From Vibrio cyclitrophicus (lineage in GTDB: Bacteria; Pseudomonadota; Gammaproteobacteria; Enterobacterales; Vibrionaceae): DNA of 64,000 nucleotides. Each line of letters starts with the position of its first letter. Within the stretch, counting starts at the first letter, position 1. The stretch spans positions 682,001 to 746,000 of the forward strand of contig NZ_AP025480.1 of assembly GCF_024347435.1 (NCBI RefSeq), in the 5' to 3' direction. The notes beneath the pieces are model-generated. The model made no database searches. It was not told the DNA's origin and saw nothing but the letters and a program-made list of their open reading frames with translations. Made by a program: the position numbers and the translations under genes. Positions 40,489 through 50,208 of this stretch are shown piece after piece.

Positions 40489-41628
40489 ATGACAACAAAT
40501 CATCAAAGCGGGACAACAACACAGAGTAAAACTGTCGTTGTTAAACTGGGTACCAGTGTCTTAACTGGTGGAACATTGGCATTAGATCGTGCTCACATGG
40601 TTGAGCTGGTTCGTCAATGTGCTGAATTAAAAAAACAAGGCCACTCTGTGGTTATGGTTTCGTCTGGCGCAATTGCTGCTGGGCGTGAGCACCTTAGTTA
40701 CCCCGCACTTCCCAACTCGATGGCGAGCAAACAGTTGCTTGCGGCAGTTGGGCAAAGCCAGTTGATTCAAGTTTGGGAGTCTTTGTTTGCTATCTATGGC
40801 CTTAAAATTGGCCAGATGCTACTGACTCGTGCCGATCTCGATGATCGCGAGCGTTTTCTTAATGCTCGCGACACGATCAACGCACTCGTTGAACACGATA
40901 TTATTCCGGTGGTTAATGAAAACGATGCAGTAGCAACCAACGAAATTAAAGTGGGCGACAACGATAACTTGTCGGCACTGGTTGGTATTTTATGTGGAGC
41001 CGATAAGCTTCTGCTATTAACCGATCAAAAAGGCCTATTTACGGCAGACCCTCGCAAAGATCCGAATGCAGAGCTCATCAAAGAAGTGAAAACCATTGAT
41101 GACACATTACGCAAGATCGCAGGCGGAAGTGGTACTACGTTAGGTACCGGCGGTATGGCGACTAAACTGCAGGCGGCTGATATTGCTCGTCGTGCCGGTA
41201 TTGAAGTGATTATTGCGGCGGGTAGTGCTGAAAATGTGGTGTTTGACTCGTTGAGTGACAATCCACAAGGTACTCGTTTTTTGCCTCTAGAAGAAGCGCT
41301 TGAAAACCGCAAACGCTGGATTTTAGCTGGCCCTGCATCTGCCGGTGATATTGTGGTTGATGATGGCGCCGTTAATGCTGTGAACACTAAAGGTAGCAGT
41401 CTGTTGGCGAAAGGGGTCATTCGAGTTCAAGGCGAGTTTTCTCGTGGTGAAGTTACCCAAGTTACAGACATCAAAGGCAAGGTAGTGGCGCGTGGTATCG
41501 CTAGCTACTCGAGCCAAGACTTAGCGAAAATCGCAGGTAAACACAGTAAAGATATTGGTGAGATACTGGGTTATGACTACGGATCAGAAGTTATTCACCG
41601 TGATGACATGGTAGTGATTCAAGAGTAG
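40489..41628 (+). CDS. proB: Glutamate 5-kinase
   Basis: A 379-residue enzyme catalysing the first step of proline synthesis, phosphorylation of glutamate. An N-terminal amino acid kinase domain ([48 protein letters not shown]) is followed by a C-terminal PUA domain ([11 protein letters not shown] onward). ATG 40489 is preferred over a TTG 15 codons upstream because only the later residues look like ProB. Feedback inhibition by proline is usual for the family. Confidence 0.95.
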   Translation: MTTNHQSGTTTQSKTVVVKLGTSVLTGGTLALDRAHMVELVRQCAELKKQGHSVVMVSSGAIAAGREHLSYPALPNSMASKQLLAAVGQSQLIQVWESLFAIYGLKIGQMLLTRADLDDRERFLNARDTINALVEHDIIPVVNENDAVATNEIKVGDNDNLSALVGILCGADKLLLLTDQKGLFTADPRKDPNAELIKEVKTIDDTLRKIAGGSGTTLGTGGMATKLQAADIARRAGIEVIIAAGSAENVVFDSLSDNPQGTRFLPLEEALENRKRWILAGPASAGDIVVDDGAVNAVNTKGSSLLAKGVIRVQGEFSRGEVTQVTDIKGKVVARGIASYSSQDLAKIAGKHSKDIGEILGYDYGSEVIHRDDMVVIQE

Positions 41629-41720
41629 CTCGTGATGATAAGGCGATGCACTGCGAATATACATAATCGTAAAGCGCCTTTTTACATCCAAAGACAGACA
41701 GAACTTAGGGAGAGTTAAAC

Positions 41721-42971
41721 GTGGATTTAACTAACATGGGTATCGCAGCAAAAGACGCTGCTTTCCACCTAGCGACCGCTTCAACGGCGCAAAAGAACAA
41801 GGCATTGGCGATCATCGCTGATGAGTTAGAAGCAAACGCAGCAACGATTTTAGAAGCGAACGCAAAAGACATCGAACTTGGTCGTGAAGCGGGTTTAACT
41901 GACGCATTGCTTGATCGTCTATTGCTGAATGAAGAGCGTCTAACAGGTATCGCTAACGATGTACGTAACGTAATTAGCCTGAATGATCCAGTTGGCAGCG
42001 AAATGGACAGTAAGGTACTGGAAAACGGTATGTCACTGTCTCGTCGTCGTGTACCACTTGGCGTGATTGGTGTTATTTACGAAGCGCGTCCAAACGTAAC
42101 TATCGATATTGCGGCACTGTGTCTAAAAACAGGTAACGCAAGTATCTTACGTGGTGGTAAAGAGACATTCTTCTCAAACATGGAGCTGGTTAAAGTTATC
42201 CAGTCTGCATTAGAGAAAGCGGAGCTTCCAGCCGCTTCAGTTCAGTACATCGAAAAACCTGATCGTGAGCTCGTTTCTCAACTGCTTAAGTTGGATGATT
42301 ACGTGGATATGATCATTCCTCGCGGCGGCGCTGGCTTGCACAAGATGTGTAAAGAGAACAGCACGATTCCAGTGATCATCGGTGGTTTCGGTATCAGCCA
42401 TATTTTTGTTGATGAAAGCGCTGACCTTGAGAAATCCGTTGATGTTGTTGAAAACTCTAAAGTTCAACGCCCATCTGCCTGTAACTCGCTAGATACATTA
42501 TTAGTGCACGAAGCGGTTGCTGAAGCTTTCTTAGCGCAGCTAACACAGCGTTTAGCCGGCAAGGTTACTTTGGTTGCTGACACTAGTGCAAAATCGCTGC
42601 TAGCGGGTTTTGAAGACCAACGTGATGCGGTTGAAGGCGACTTTGACACTGAATGGTTAAGCTATACGTTAGGCGTGAAAGTCGTCGCGGATGTGGCAGA
42701 AGCGATTGACCACATGCGCGTCCACAATGCGAGCCACTCAGACGCGATCATGACGAATAGTCTAGAAAGCTCAGAGCGCTTTATTAACTCAGTCGGTTCT
42801 GCGGCGGTTTATGTGAATGCATCAACACGTTTTACTGATGGCGCACAGTTTGGTCTGGGTGCTGAAGTAGCAGTGTCTACTCAGAAATTGCATGCTCGTG
42901 GCCCAATGGGTTTAGAAGAGCTGACAAGCTACAAATGGGTAGGCAAAGCGAACTATTTAGTTCGCGGTTAA
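41721..42971 (+). CDS. proA: Gamma-glutamyl phosphate reductase
   Basis: A 416-residue aldehyde-dehydrogenase-superfamily enzyme that reduces glutamyl phosphate to glutamate semialdehyde with NADPH. Signatures are [10 protein letters not shown] near residue 115, IPRGGAGLH, and the catalytic cysteine in [14 protein letters not shown] near residue 255. It starts with GTG at 41721 after AGGGAGAG. It follows proB by 92 bp and is very likely in its operon. Confidence 0.96.
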   Translation: MDLTNMGIAAKDAAFHLATASTAQKNKALAIIADELEANAATILEANAKDIELGREAGLTDALLDRLLLNEERLTGIANDVRNVISLNDPVGSEMDSKVLENGMSLSRRRVPLGVIGVIYEARPNVTIDIAALCLKTGNASILRGGKETFFSNMELVKVIQSALEKAELPAASVQYIEKPDRELVSQLLKLDDYVDMIIPRGGAGLHKMCKENSTIPVIIGGFGISHIFVDESADLEKSVDVVENSKVQRPSACNSLDTLLVHEAVAEAFLAQLTQRLAGKVTLVADTSAKSLLAGFEDQRDAVEGDFDTEWLSYTLGVKVVADVAEAIDHMRVHNASHSDAIMTNSLESSERFINSVGSAAVYVNASTRFTDGAQFGLGAEVAVSTQKLHARGPMGLEELTSYKWVGKANYLVRG

Positions 42972-43047
42972 CGCTGGTCGTTAATTTTACTCATCAGCTC
43001 ATTTTTGAAATGGCGATCGAGTAGCAATAATCAATGAATCACCACAC

Positions 43048-43077
43048 AAAAGGGCCTTAATTGGCCCTTTTTCTTTC
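43048..43077 (+). terminator. Terminator of proBA
   Basis: AAAAGGGCC/GGCCCTTTT stem with TTAATT loop and T-rich tail, about 75 bp after proA. Confidence 0.85.
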
Positions 43078-43127
43078 CTAACGTTTGGCAATTCCGTTAC
43101 ACTGATATTCAATTATTTGGAGGTGAT

Positions 43128-43577
43128 ATGCATTGTCCTTTTTGTTCAGAGAACGACACTAAAGTAATCGATTCAAGACTGGTAGCCGATGGCCATCAGG
43201 TTCGTCGTCGCCGTCAATGCCTTGCATGTAGTGAACGTTTTACTACTTTCGAATCGGCAGAGCTTGTGATGCCTAAAGTCATTAAGTCGAATGGAAACCG
43301 CGAACCATTTAATGAAGATAAAATGGTAGGTGGTGTTCAGCGTGCCCTAGAAAAACGCCCAGTGAGTGCTGATGCGATCGAACTTGCGATCAGTACTATT
43401 AAGTCACAACTCCGTGCAACTGGTGAGCGTGAAGTACCAAGCGAGATGATTGGTAATCTTGTGATGGGCCAATTGAAAGAATTGGATAAAGTGGCGTACA
43501 TCCGTTTTGCCTCTGTTTACCGCAGCTTTGAAGACATCCGAGAGTTTGGCGAAGAAATCGCTAAATTAGAGGACTAA
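43128..43577 (+). CDS. nrdR: Transcriptional repressor NrdR
   Basis: A 149-residue repressor of ribonucleotide reductase genes. It has an N-terminal zinc ribbon ([16 protein letters not shown] and [14 protein letters not shown], four cysteines) and an ATP-cone domain (RKP-like [14 protein letters not shown] onward) that senses ATP/dATP. Same length as E. coli NrdR. First of the nrdR-ribD block; spacing to ribD is 10 bp. Confidence 0.96.
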   Translation: MHCPFCSENDTKVIDSRLVADGHQVRRRRQCLACSERFTTFESAELVMPKVIKSNGNREPFNEDKMVGGVQRALEKRPVSADAIELAISTIKSQLRATGEREVPSEMIGNLVMGQLKELDKVAYIRFASVYRSFEDIREFGEEIAKLED

Positions 43578-43587
43578 CCCCTCAGTC

Positions 43588-44697
43588 ATGTCTAATTTTA
43601 CTCCCCTAGATTTTCAAATGATGTCGCGCGCTATTCAATTAGCGAAACGCGGCATTTACACCACTGCGCCAAACCCAAATGTAGGCTGTGTCATCGTACA
43701 AGCCGATGGTCAGATCGTTGGTGAAGGTTTTCATGCCAAAGCGGGCGAACCTCATGCTGAAGTGCACGCTATGCGAATGGCGGGTGATAAGGCAAAAGGT
43801 GCAACGGCTTACGTTACGCTAGAACCTTGTTCGCATTATGGTCGAACGCCGCCTTGTGCGGAAGGTTTGATTAAGGCTCAAGTTTCAAAAGTGATTTGCG
43901 CCATGCAGGACCCAAACCCTAAAGTCGCAGGGCGTGGCATCAAGATGCTACGTGATGCGGGTATTGAGGTTGAGATAGGCTTGTTAGAGCAAGATGCTCT
44001 CGATTTAAATCCTGCATTTATCAAGCGTATGCAAACGGGCATGCCATTCGTACAGTTAAAAATGGCGGCTAGCCTAGATGGCCAAACGGCATTGGAAAAT
44101 GGTCAAAGCCAGTGGATCACGTCGTCAGAAGCGCGTCGTGACGTTCAGAACTACCGAGCCAAATCAGGCGCGGTGTTATCAACCAGCCAAACGGTGATTG
44201 AAGACAACGCGTCGCTGAATGTTCGTTGGGCAGAATTGCCAAGCAGTACCAAAATAAATTACGTTGAAGACGAGCTGCGTCAGCCGATTCGCGTGATCCT
44301 TGATCGCCAAAATCAACTGCATCCTGAGCTCAAGTTATTCCAGACTCCAACTTCGGTATTGAGAGTTGCTGAAACCTCTGCTGATATTGAGGTCGGAACA
44401 ACGGATGCTGGTCAGCTTGATTTACACGATTTGATGCGTCAATTGCCAGCGAACCATATTGATCATATTTGGGTCGAAGCGGGCGCGACATTGGCAAAAA
44501 GCTTGATTGAAGCACAGTTAGTGGATGAGCTAATCCTCTATTTAGCGCCTAAACTTATGGGCAGTGACGGACGAGGTTTGATGGGCGCATTAGGGCTCAC
44601 TTCAATGTCTGATGTGATTGACCTAGAAATTAAAGATGTTCGACAGGTTGGTGTGGATATTCGCATCGTAGCGAAACCCGTATTTCGAAACCGATAG
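43588..44697 (+). CDS. ribD: Riboflavin biosynthesis deaminase/reductase RibD
   Basis: A 369-residue bifunctional enzyme of riboflavin synthesis. The N-terminal cytidine-deaminase-like domain has the zinc motif GEPHAEVHAM near residue 53 and LEPCSHYGRTPPC near residue 80; the C-terminal reductase starts near FVQLKMAASLDGQTAL. Together they turn the pyrimidinedione product of GTP cyclohydrolase II into the ribitylamino form. Second gene in the nrdR operon. Confidence 0.95.
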   Translation: MSNFTPLDFQMMSRAIQLAKRGIYTTAPNPNVGCVIVQADGQIVGEGFHAKAGEPHAEVHAMRMAGDKAKGATAYVTLEPCSHYGRTPPCAEGLIKAQVSKVICAMQDPNPKVAGRGIKMLRDAGIEVEIGLLEQDALDLNPAFIKRMQTGMPFVQLKMAASLDGQTALENGQSQWITSSEARRDVQNYRAKSGAVLSTSQTVIEDNASLNVRWAELPSSTKINYVEDELRQPIRVILDRQNQLHPELKLFQTPTSVLRVAETSADIEVGTTDAGQLDLHDLMRQLPANHIDHIWVEAGATLAKSLIEAQLVDELILYLAPKLMGSDGRGLMGALGLTSMSDVIDLEIKDVRQVGVDIRIVAKPVFRNR

Positions 44698-44766
44698 TAA
44701 CGAAACCATAGTGGAAATAGTTCTACTAACCAAATACATGTCGTTGACAACAAAAAGAGTTTTAAA

Positions 44767-45423
44767 ATGTTTACAGGAATTGTAGAAGCCGTAGGTACAT
44801 TGAGTGCAATCACTCCCCGCGGAGAAGACATCACCGTAACGGTTAATGTTGGTAAGCTTGATATGGCTGACGTTAAGTTAGGCGACAGTATCGCGACCAA
44901 TGGTGTTTGTTTGACGGTTGTTGAGTATAACGACCACAGCTACAGTGCAGACCTTTCGCTTGAGACCCTGAAAAAAACGGGTTTTGTGGATTACCAAGCT
45001 GGCGACAAGGTCAACCTAGAGAAAGCTATGCTACCGACCACGCGTTTCGGTGGCCATATTGTATCGGGTCACGTTGATGGCGTGGGTGAGATTGTTGAGC
45101 GTAACCAAGTCGGTCGTGCGATTGAGTTCTGGGTAGAAATGCCTGCAGAGATCTCAAAGTACGTAGCTCAAAAAGGTTCAGTTACTGTTGATGGTATTAG
45201 CCTAACGGTGAACGATTTACGCAAAAATGCCTTTAAGCTGACTATCGTTCCTCACACCTCTTCAGAAACGACCATCGATCAATTCAATGTCGGCCGTAAA
45301 GTCAATCTAGAAGTTGATGTATTAGCGCGCTACATGGAGCGCCTACTGCAAGGCCAACAGCAAGAGTCTGAGCCTGAATCTCGATTGACGATGGAATTCT
45401 TACAGCAGAATGGTTTTGCCTAA
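44767..45423 (+). CDS. ribE: Riboflavin synthase, alpha chain
   Basis: A 218-residue enzyme that dismutates two lumazine molecules to riboflavin. It is built of two lumazine-binding repeats, the first opening FTGIVEAVGTL with TNGVCLTVVE, the second with GHIVSGHVDGVGEI and VDGISLTVND. No FMN riboswitch consensus is visible upstream. In E. coli the gene (ribC/ribE) is elsewhere; here it sits in the riboflavin cluster. Confidence 0.95.
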   Translation: MFTGIVEAVGTLSAITPRGEDITVTVNVGKLDMADVKLGDSIATNGVCLTVVEYNDHSYSADLSLETLKKTGFVDYQAGDKVNLEKAMLPTTRFGGHIVSGHVDGVGEIVERNQVGRAIEFWVEMPAEISKYVAQKGSVTVDGISLTVNDLRKNAFKLTIVPHTSSETTIDQFNVGRKVNLEVDVLARYMERLLQGQQQESEPESRLTMEFLQQNGFA

Positions 45424-45430
45424 AAGTTTG

Positions 45431-45513
45431 TACAAAGCGCGCTAACCCCCGCTTTGTAGAGCAGAGCAATATCATCAGGTTTAAATAGTGTCGGTTCTAG
45501 GAAGCAGAACCAT
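45431..45513 (+). promoter_or_regulatory. Two stem-loops in the ribBX leader
   Basis: TACAAAGCG/CGCTTTGTA (45431-45439, 45450-45458) and GGTTCT/AGAACC (45495-45513) precede ribBX. They do not form an RFN element that I can recognise. They could be an attenuator, processing sites or chance. Confidence 0.35.
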
Positions 45514-45531
45514 TTCAAAGGATATAGAACA

Positions 45532-46641
45532 ATGCCAATTAGTACTCCTCAAGAAATTATTGAAGACATTCGCCTAGGAAAAATGGTTATCCTGATGGAT
45601 GATGAAGATCGCGAAAATGAAGGCGATCTAATCATGGCAGCAGAACATGTGACGCCTGAAGCGATTAACTTCATGGCGATGTACGGCCGTGGCTTAATTT
45701 GTCTAACGTTGACCAAAGAGCGTTCAAACCGTATGGGTCTAGCGCCTATGGTTCAAGATAATAATGCTCAATACACAACCAACTTTACGGTTTCGATTGA
45801 AGCTGCTGAGGGTGTAACTACGGGGATTTCTGCATCAGATCGCGCCGTTACCGTTCAAGCGGCTGTGGCAAAAGATGCGAAAGCCGCTGACCTTGTTCAA
45901 CCCGGGCATATCTTCCCACTGACTGCTCAAGAAGGTGGTGTATTAACTCGCGCTGGCCATACTGAAGCGGGTTGTGATCTAGCTCGCCTAGCGGGTTGTG
46001 AGCCAGCTTCGGTTATTGTTGAGATCCTAAATGACGATGGCACCATGGCACGTCGTCCTGACCTTGAAGTGTTTGCTGAAAAGCATGGTATCAAGTTGGG
46101 TACGATTGCTGACTTGATTGAATACCGTAACAACACGGAAACGACGATTGAACGTGTAGCACAATGCCATTTGCCAACAGAGTTTGGTGACTTTGAACTT
46201 GTGACTTACCGTGACACTATTGATAACCAGATCCACTACGCAATGCAAAAGGGCGACTTGTCTGTAGGCGCTCCACTAGTACGAGTTCACCTGCATGACA
46301 CGTTTACCGATCTACTTCATTCAGACCGTGGAACGGAACGTAGCTGGTCGCTAGATAAAGCAATGAAGCGCATTGGCGACGAAGGCGGTGTGTTAGTTAT
46401 TCTGGGCAACGAAGAGTCGTCTGACTCTTTGATTCACAAAGTGAAGACATTTGAAGCGCAAGATAAGAACGAACAACCAACCATGGCCAAGAAGCAAGGT
46501 ACTTCTCGTCGTGTTGGTGTGGGTTCTCAGATCCTTCAAGACCTAGGCGTTCACGATATGCGTCTGCTTTCTTCAAGCACTAAGCGTTACCACGCATTGG
46601 GTGGTTTTGGTCTTAACGTTGTTGAGTACGTTTGCGAATAA
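45532..46641 (+). CDS. ribBX: DHBP synthase fused to a degenerate GTP cyclohydrolase II domain (RibBX type)
   Basis: A 369-residue hybrid. Residues 1-200 are 3,4-dihydroxy-2-butanone 4-phosphate synthase, with the metal motif [11 protein letters not shown] near residue 22, [13 protein letters not shown] near residue 143 and a TGISASDRA loop. The second domain resembles GTP cyclohydrolase II but where that enzyme has zinc cysteines (C-x10-C-x-C) it reads [18 protein letters not shown], with no cysteines. It therefore should lack cyclohydrolase activity. This variant is known as RibBX in many Proteobacteria; a stand-alone RibA is expected elsewhere. Confidence 0.92.
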   Translation: MPISTPQEIIEDIRLGKMVILMDDEDRENEGDLIMAAEHVTPEAINFMAMYGRGLICLTLTKERSNRMGLAPMVQDNNAQYTTNFTVSIEAAEGVTTGISASDRAVTVQAAVAKDAKAADLVQPGHIFPLTAQEGGVLTRAGHTEAGCDLARLAGCEPASVIVEILNDDGTMARRPDLEVFAEKHGIKLGTIADLIEYRNNTETTIERVAQCHLPTEFGDFELVTYRDTIDNQIHYAMQKGDLSVGAPLVRVHLHDTFTDLLHSDRGTERSWSLDKAMKRIGDEGGVLVILGNEESSDSLIHKVKTFEAQDKNEQPTMAKKQGTSRRVGVGSQILQDLGVHDMRLLSSSTKRYHALGGFGLNVVEYVCE

Positions 46642-46643
46642 AT

Positions 46644-46663
46644 CATGTGCCGGTGAACACATG
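46644..46663 (+). terminator. Weak stem-loop after ribBX
   Basis: CATGTG/CACATG stem, 2 bp after the stop codon, then TTTCTCCGTTTT. A weak terminator at best. Confidence 0.35.
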
Positions 46664-46702
46664 TTTCTCCGTTTTAGCGGCATAATTTACCGATGATTTC
46701 AG

Positions 46703-46738
46703 TTGCTCTTTTGGCTGTTGAACATGCCAAAAGAGCAA
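46703..46738 (+). promoter_or_regulatory. 13-bp perfect stem-loop between ribBX and ribH
   Basis: TTGCTCTTTTGGC/GCCAAAAGAGCAA (46703-46715, 46726-46738) with a 10-nt loop, in the 294-bp gap. It is not followed by a T-run, so it is unlikely to be a simple terminator. No gene fits the gap. Confidence 0.45.
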
Positions 46739-46935
46739 AGTAGAGAAGCTTGATTTACTCTGTGATCTGCGAGTGAGCTTTTCTTCTTGCTGTTCCCATA
46801 TGGTTGGGAGCGACGCTGCACTATCATCTTTACATCTCCGGTGTCTGCTCTGCTAAATTAGCATTAGATATTGCTCACAGTTTTGTGCTAGAATCCGGCG
46901 ATTCTCACTTGATGAAAATAGTTAAAGGAAGGCTT

Positions 46936-47406
46936 ATGAAAGTGATCGAGGGTGGCTTCCCAGCGCCAAATGCAAAAATTGCTATCGTTATTGCTCGTTT
47001 CAACAGTTTTATTAACGAAAGTTTACTTTCTGGTGCAATCGATACTTTAAAGCGTCATGGACAAGTAAGCGAAGACAACATTACTGTTGTTCGCTGCCCA
47101 GGTGCAGTAGAACTTCCACTTGTAGCGCAGCGCGTTGCAAAAACGGGTAAGTTCGATGCGATTGTATCTCTTGGTACAGTAATCCGTGGCGGTACACCTC
47201 ACTTTGACTATGTTTGTAGTGAATGTAATAAAGGTTTGGCACAAGTGTCTCTGGAATTTTCTCTTCCAGTAGCGTTTGGTGTTCTTACTGTTGATACGAT
47301 CGATCAAGCTATTGAACGCGCAGGAACCAAGGCTGGTAATAAGGGTGCAGAAGCAGCACTTAGCGCACTTGAGATGATCAACGTTCTTTCTGAAATCGAT
47401 TCCTAA
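46936..47406 (+). CDS. ribH: 6,7-dimethyl-8-ribityllumazine synthase
   Basis: A 156-residue enzyme that condenses the RibBX product with the RibD pathway product to form lumazine. Typical features are [24 protein letters not shown] in two parts, the [12 protein letters not shown] loop, and [13 protein letters not shown] with the catalytic-site histidine. ATG 46936 with strong AAAGGAAGG is preferred; the open frame extends to 46804 without resemblance. Its stop overlaps the nusB ATG by one base. Confidence 0.95.
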   Translation: MKVIEGGFPAPNAKIAIVIARFNSFINESLLSGAIDTLKRHGQVSEDNITVVRCPGAVELPLVAQRVAKTGKFDAIVSLGTVIRGGTPHFDYVCSECNKGLAQVSLEFSLPVAFGVLTVDTIDQAIERAGTKAGNKGAEAALSALEMINVLSEIDS

Positions 47407-47873
47407 TGGGGGCCAGTGTGAAACCAGCCGCACGTCGTAACGCACGTCAATTTGCTCTACAAGCAATTTATTCTTGGCAAATTACTAAAGAAAATATTGC
47501 TACCGTTGAAGAACAGTTCTTATCTGGTGGTAAGTATGATGAAGAAGAGCATCATGCCGCAGAACCTGCTCTAGCTATGCCAGAAACAGACGTTGCATAC
47601 TTCCGCGACCTACTAACTGGTGTTGCTCTTAGCCACATGGAACTTGATAGCAAGCTGCGTCCATTCGTATCTCGTCCTATGCAAGATCTGGATTTGATGG
47701 AACTAGCGCTTCTACGTTTAGCTATGTACGAGATGACTCGTCGCGAAGATGTACCATACAAAGTGGTTATCAACGAAGCTATCGAGCTTGCGAAAGTATT
47801 CGCAGCAGAAGACAGCCATAAGTTTGTTAACGGTGTGCTTGATAAAGCAGCGCCGCACGTTCGTAAGAAATAA
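47406..47873 (+). CDS. nusB: Transcription antitermination factor NusB
   Basis: A 155-residue RNA-binding protein that, with NusE, binds boxA in rRNA and phage antitermination. It starts [19 protein letters not shown]; a GTG at 47418 would begin MKPAARR as in E. coli, but the ATG overlapping the ribH stop is favoured. The C-terminus [16 protein letters not shown] is highly conserved. The insertion around [15 protein letters not shown] is common to vibrios. Confidence 0.95.
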   Translation: MGASVKPAARRNARQFALQAIYSWQITKENIATVEEQFLSGGKYDEEEHHAAEPALAMPETDVAYFRDLLTGVALSHMELDSKLRPFVSRPMQDLDLMELALLRLAMYEMTRREDVPYKVVINEAIELAKVFAAEDSHKFVNGVLDKAAPHVRKK

Positions 47874-47893
47874 CACGTGCGTATATTGAATAT

Positions 47894-47923
47894 AAAGGTC
47901 AGCTCTCATGCTGGCCTTTTTTG
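47894..47923 (+). terminator. Terminator of the rib-nusB operon
   Basis: AAAGGTCAGC/GCTGGCCTTT stem (one G-U) with T-run, 20 bp after nusB. Confidence 0.85.
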
Positions 47924-47948
47924 TAACTAAACTTCTGTAATATCAATA

Positions 47949-48123
47949 ATACCAATCGTAGTAAATAACTGGTCACCCTAGCTTGCTAAAACGCTCGATA
48001 ACTGCGTTACAATTTTTAATTGTAGAATAACTACTTATCGAAACTTCTTGTCGAAAAGAGCTGCCTTGTTCTCAAGCCTTTTCCCTACGCTAATTTTGAA
48101 CACTTACTTACGGTGATTGGTAT
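47949..48123. repeat. Interspersed repeat with ATACCAATC ends
   Basis: About 175 bp bounded by inverted ATACCAATC (47949-47957) and GATTGGTAT (48115-48123). The interior has no ORF. Such elements with ACCAATC ends recur in vibrio intergenic regions; copy number cannot be judged here. It lies directly in front of thiL. Confidence 0.6.
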
Positions 48124-48164
48124 AATTACGGTGATTTGTATTAAGACCAAAGATAGGGCATGTG

Positions 48165-49139
48165 ATGTCTGGCGAGTTTAACCTGATTGAAAAATATTTT
48201 GTAAATCGACAACCACAACGTAAAGACGTACATCTGGCAGCGGGCGATGACTGTGCTTTGGTCAAAGCGCCAAGCAATGTAGAGATCGCAATCAGCACCG
48301 ACACTTTAGTTGCAGGTACGCACTTTTTAGCCGAAGCGAATCCTGCATGGGTGGCGCATAAAGCGTTAGCTTCGAACATTAGCGACCTTGCCGCTATGGG
48401 TGCGACGCCTGCTTGGGTTTCATTTGCTTTAACTATGCCAGAAGTCGATGAAGAATGGCTTGCCCCATTTTGTGATTCCTTTTTCAAACTTGCAGACTAC
48501 TTTGGTATTCAGCTAATCGGCGGTGATACAACCAAAGGGCCGCTAAGTTTGACGTTGACTGTACAAGGCTTTGTGCCAGAAGGTCGAGCGTTGCGCAGAG
48601 ATAACGCTAAAGTGGGCGACTGGATTTACGTGACGGGTAATCTAGGGGACAGCAAAGCTGGGTTAGACGTGTTACTGAACCCCGAAAAGAACAAAGTGAA
48701 GCCTTATGCGCTAGAGCTTGAAGAGAGGCACTACCTGAGCACTCCGCGAATATTGGCGGGTCAAGCTCTAGTTAACCTTGCTTCATCGGCTATCGATATC
48801 TCTGATGGTGTTATTGCTGATTTAAAACATATCCTCAAACGTTCTCAGGTTGGTGCGAGTATTGATGTAAGCACGCTGCCCCTCTCTCCAGAGTTACGTC
48901 AGTTCGCTTGTGATATTACTTCAGCTCAGCAGTATGCGCTGACCAGTGGTGAAGAGTACGAACTTTGCTTTACTGTGCCTGAAGAAAATAAAGGTTCATT
49001 GGAAAGTGCTTTGTCGCACACAGGAACAAAAGTCACCTGCATTGGCCAGATAAGACCTGTAGAATATTTTGAACTACACAATAATGGTGAACCACTAAGT
49101 TGGAACTTAACTGGTTACGATCACTTTAAGGCTAATTGA
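48165..49139 (+). CDS. thiL: Thiamine-monophosphate kinase
   Basis: A 324-residue kinase of the PurM/AIR-synthetase fold that makes thiamine diphosphate from thiamine monophosphate. Signatures are LAAGDDCALV near residue 25, ISTDTLVAGTHF, NISDLAAMGATP, GGDTTKGPLSLT and IDISDGVIADL. ATG 48165 has AGGG upstream; a GTG one codon earlier is possible. It overlaps pgpA by one base. Its transcription may start inside or near the preceding repeat. Confidence 0.95.
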   Translation: MSGEFNLIEKYFVNRQPQRKDVHLAAGDDCALVKAPSNVEIAISTDTLVAGTHFLAEANPAWVAHKALASNISDLAAMGATPAWVSFALTMPEVDEEWLAPFCDSFFKLADYFGIQLIGGDTTKGPLSLTLTVQGFVPEGRALRRDNAKVGDWIYVTGNLGDSKAGLDVLLNPEKNKVKPYALELEERHYLSTPRILAGQALVNLASSAIDISDGVIADLKHILKRSQVGASIDVSTLPLSPELRQFACDITSAQQYALTSGEEYELCFTVPEENKGSLESALSHTGTKVTCIGQIRPVEYFELHNNGEPLSWNLTGYDHFKAN

Positions 49140-49645
49140 TGACAAACCCACTTTCTTTTATTTCTCTTAAAAACCCTTGGCATTTATTGGCAACCGGTTT
49201 TGGTAGTGGCTTATCGCCGATTATTCCTGGAACTATGGGTACGCTTGCGTCGATTCCGTTGTACCTATTATTGGTTCAGCTCCCTTTTCCTGCTTATGTT
49301 GCGGTAGTGGTTGTAAGCTGCATTATTGGTATCAAAATTTGCCAAGTGACATCTGATGATATGGGAGTGCACGATCACGGCTCTATCGTGTGGGATGAAT
49401 TCGCAGGCTTTTGGATCACCATGGGCTTAGTGCCTTTATTGAATATCCCTACAGATGATTGGAAATGGCTGTTCACTGGTTTTGTCTTGTTTCGTTTTTT
49501 CGATATGGTGAAACCTTGGCCAATTGGTTGGTTAGATCAGCGAGTACATGGCGGCTTAGGTATCATGATTGATGATATTGTTGCGGGCATTATGGCGGCT
49601 GTTGCCTTGTATGCTGTGGCTCATTTTGCTGGCTGGCTCGTTTAA
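49139..49645 (+). CDS. pgpA: Phosphatidylglycerophosphatase A
   Basis: A 168-residue inner-membrane enzyme that dephosphorylates phosphatidylglycerol phosphate. The conserved segment ATGFGSGLSPIIPGTMGTL is at the N-terminus, then DHGSIVWDEFAGFW with acidic metal ligands, and DRVKPWPIG-like DMVKPWPIGWLDQ. Three or four hydrophobic helices. Translationally coupled to thiL by overlapping TGA/ATG. Confidence 0.93.
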   Translation: MTNPLSFISLKNPWHLLATGFGSGLSPIIPGTMGTLASIPLYLLLVQLPFPAYVAVVVVSCIIGIKICQVTSDDMGVHDHGSIVWDEFAGFWITMGLVPLLNIPTDDWKWLFTGFVLFRFFDMVKPWPIGWLDQRVHGGLGIMIDDIVAGIMAAVALYAVAHFAGWLV

Positions 49646-49695
49646 GAATTAATATTAAAAGCACTAACAATAATAGATAAAAACAAGGAATAACA

Positions 49696-50055
49696 ATGTC
49701 TAAGAAGGTTTACTGTGTTGCTCAATTTCAGCCTAAAAAAGGAAAATTGAACGAATTGTTTGAAGTTCTGAAATCACTAGAGCCAAACACAATGCGTGAA
49801 GACGGTTGTATTCAATATACAGTGACTCGTCACATCAACAGCCCATTTGCAGAAGGTGAAAGTTTCCCTATTGCATTCAATGAGATCTGGGCTGATAACG
49901 AAGCATTCGAAGCACACTGTCAACGTCGTGAAATTCAACAGTTCTTCCAAGAGCAGTGTGTTGAAGAAACCGGCTTGGTTGAGAACTTCAACGTTGCTAT
50001 CTACTCTGATGAACCAGAGAACTATGACGCACCGGTGCTTAAGCCATGTTGCTAA
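49696..50055 (+). CDS. Antibiotic biosynthesis monooxygenase (ABM) domain protein
   Basis: A 119-residue ferredoxin-like alpha/beta protein of the ABM/YgiN-like family, whose members are quinol monooxygenases or haem-degrading enzymes. The pattern VAQFQPKKGKLNELFEVLKS, CIQYTVTRHI and NEIWADNEAFEAH is typical. It has five cysteines, including a C-terminal CC. It sits alone after pgpA, with a repeat tract behind it. The reaction is unknown. Confidence 0.8.
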   Translation: MSKKVYCVAQFQPKKGKLNELFEVLKSLEPNTMREDGCIQYTVTRHINSPFAEGESFPIAFNEIWADNEAFEAHCQRREIQQFFQEQCVEETGLVENFNVAIYSDEPENYDAPVLKPCC

Positions 50056-50063
50056 GCTGGTTT

Positions 50064-50098
50064 AATAGCCAATAGCCAATAGCCAATAGCCAATAGCT
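50064..50098. repeat. Tandem repeat of AATAGCC
   Basis: Four perfect 7-bp units (50064-50091) and one degenerate unit (AATAGCT) just after the ABM gene, followed by looser AAC/AAT repeats. A slippage-prone microsatellite in non-coding DNA. Confidence 0.85.
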
Positions 50099-50145
50099 AA
50101 TAACTAACAACTAAACAGTGAATAGTTAATGAGTTAGCAGATACT

Positions 50146-50176
50146 AAAAAGGTTGGCCTTAGGGCCAACCTTTTTT
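50146..50176. terminator. Bidirectional terminator
   Basis: AAAAAGGTTGGCC/GGCCAACCTTTTT stem (50146-50158, 50163-50175) between the convergent ABM and dxs genes. Confidence 0.9.
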
Positions 50177-50208
50177 GCTTTGTTACTTATGCTGCTTGCT
50201 GATGAAAG

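Noticed and set aside
41025..41420. 131-codon minus-strand ORF inside proB
   Set aside because: Antisense shadow of a well-conserved gene.
45424..45531. FMN riboswitch before ribBX
   Set aside because: The leader is only about 110 nt and I could not find the conserved RFN helices; only two simple hairpins are present.
50064..50100. Short regular repeats as a CRISPR array
   Set aside because: Units are only 7 bp and contiguous, with no spacers and no cas genes nearby.
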